A stretch of DNA of 5,020 bases from positions 1 to 5,020 of the forward strand of contig JAAHIC010000397.1 of assembly GCA_010671965.1 (NCBI GenBank), written 5' to 3'. The DNA comes from Leptolyngbya sp. SIO4C5. Its GTDB lineage: Bacteria; Cyanobacteriota; Cyanobacteriia; Phormidesmidales; Phormidesmidaceae. The position numbers and the translations under genes are program-made. Position 1 is the stretch's first letter. Every line of letters starts with the position of its first letter. Under the pieces are notes generated by a model. It worked only from the letters and a program-made list of their open reading frames with translations, ran no database searches and was not told the DNA's origin. Below, piece after piece: positions 4,967-5,020 of this stretch.

Positions 4967-5020
4967 TCACCTTCCAGGGAATGCGGCGGCGATCTTCCGA
5001 GCCAAGCCAAGCAATGGCAA

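Noticed and set aside
4753..5010. Minus-strand 85-codon open frame over the divergent intergenic region
   Set aside because: Its product has no recognisable domain, it would cover both candidate promoters and the inverted repeat, and it lacks a Shine-Dalgarno sequence; it looks like chance.

Overview
The window looks like a piece of a filamentous or unicellular cyanobacterial chromosome. The main evidence is nine perfect copies of the HIP1 palindrome GCGATCGC between 1963 and 4594. Supporting evidence is a small zinc-ribbon protein of a type I recognise only from cyanobacteria, and protein sequences (RecQ, RNase III, Gfo/Idh/MocA oxidoreductase) with a cyanobacterial flavour. The genus cannot be fixed from this sequence; a Leptolyngbya- or Synechococcus-like lineage is a guess.

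Left edge (1-505): the first 19 codons of an ISAs1-type transposase enter on the minus strand. A plausible element end lies at about 124. The 380 bases between it and recQ hold no convincing gene, but they carry an attC-like half-site (311-349), which suggests scarred accessory DNA.

Centre (506-2710): an intact recQ DNA helicase on the plus strand with helicase core, zinc site, winged helix, HRDC and a C-terminal helix-turn-helix extension. Its stop lies 4 bases from the stop of the convergent minus-strand operon.

Right (2715-4713): three minus-strand genes, read in the order zinc-ribbon protein, RNase III, Gfo/Idh/MocA dehydrogenase. They are joined by two 4-base stop/start overlaps (GTGA, then ATGA), so they are almost certainly one translationally coupled operon. 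The first two genes suggest an RNA-processing locus; the oxidoreductase has no visible functional link and may simply be co-transcribed.

Right edge (4714-5020): a divergent control region with matching GATAATAG boxes facing outward on both strands and a 10-bp inverted repeat between them. On the plus strand there is a very short hydrophobic reading frame (4898-4966) with a Shine-Dalgarno sequence. It resembles the N-terminus of a membrane transporter but stops after 22 codons, and what follows cannot be resolved because the window ends.

Nothing here is a clear new system. The best candidates for a second look are the zinc-ribbon/RNase III coupling, the divergent control region, the truncated hydrophobic frame and the attC-like remnant.
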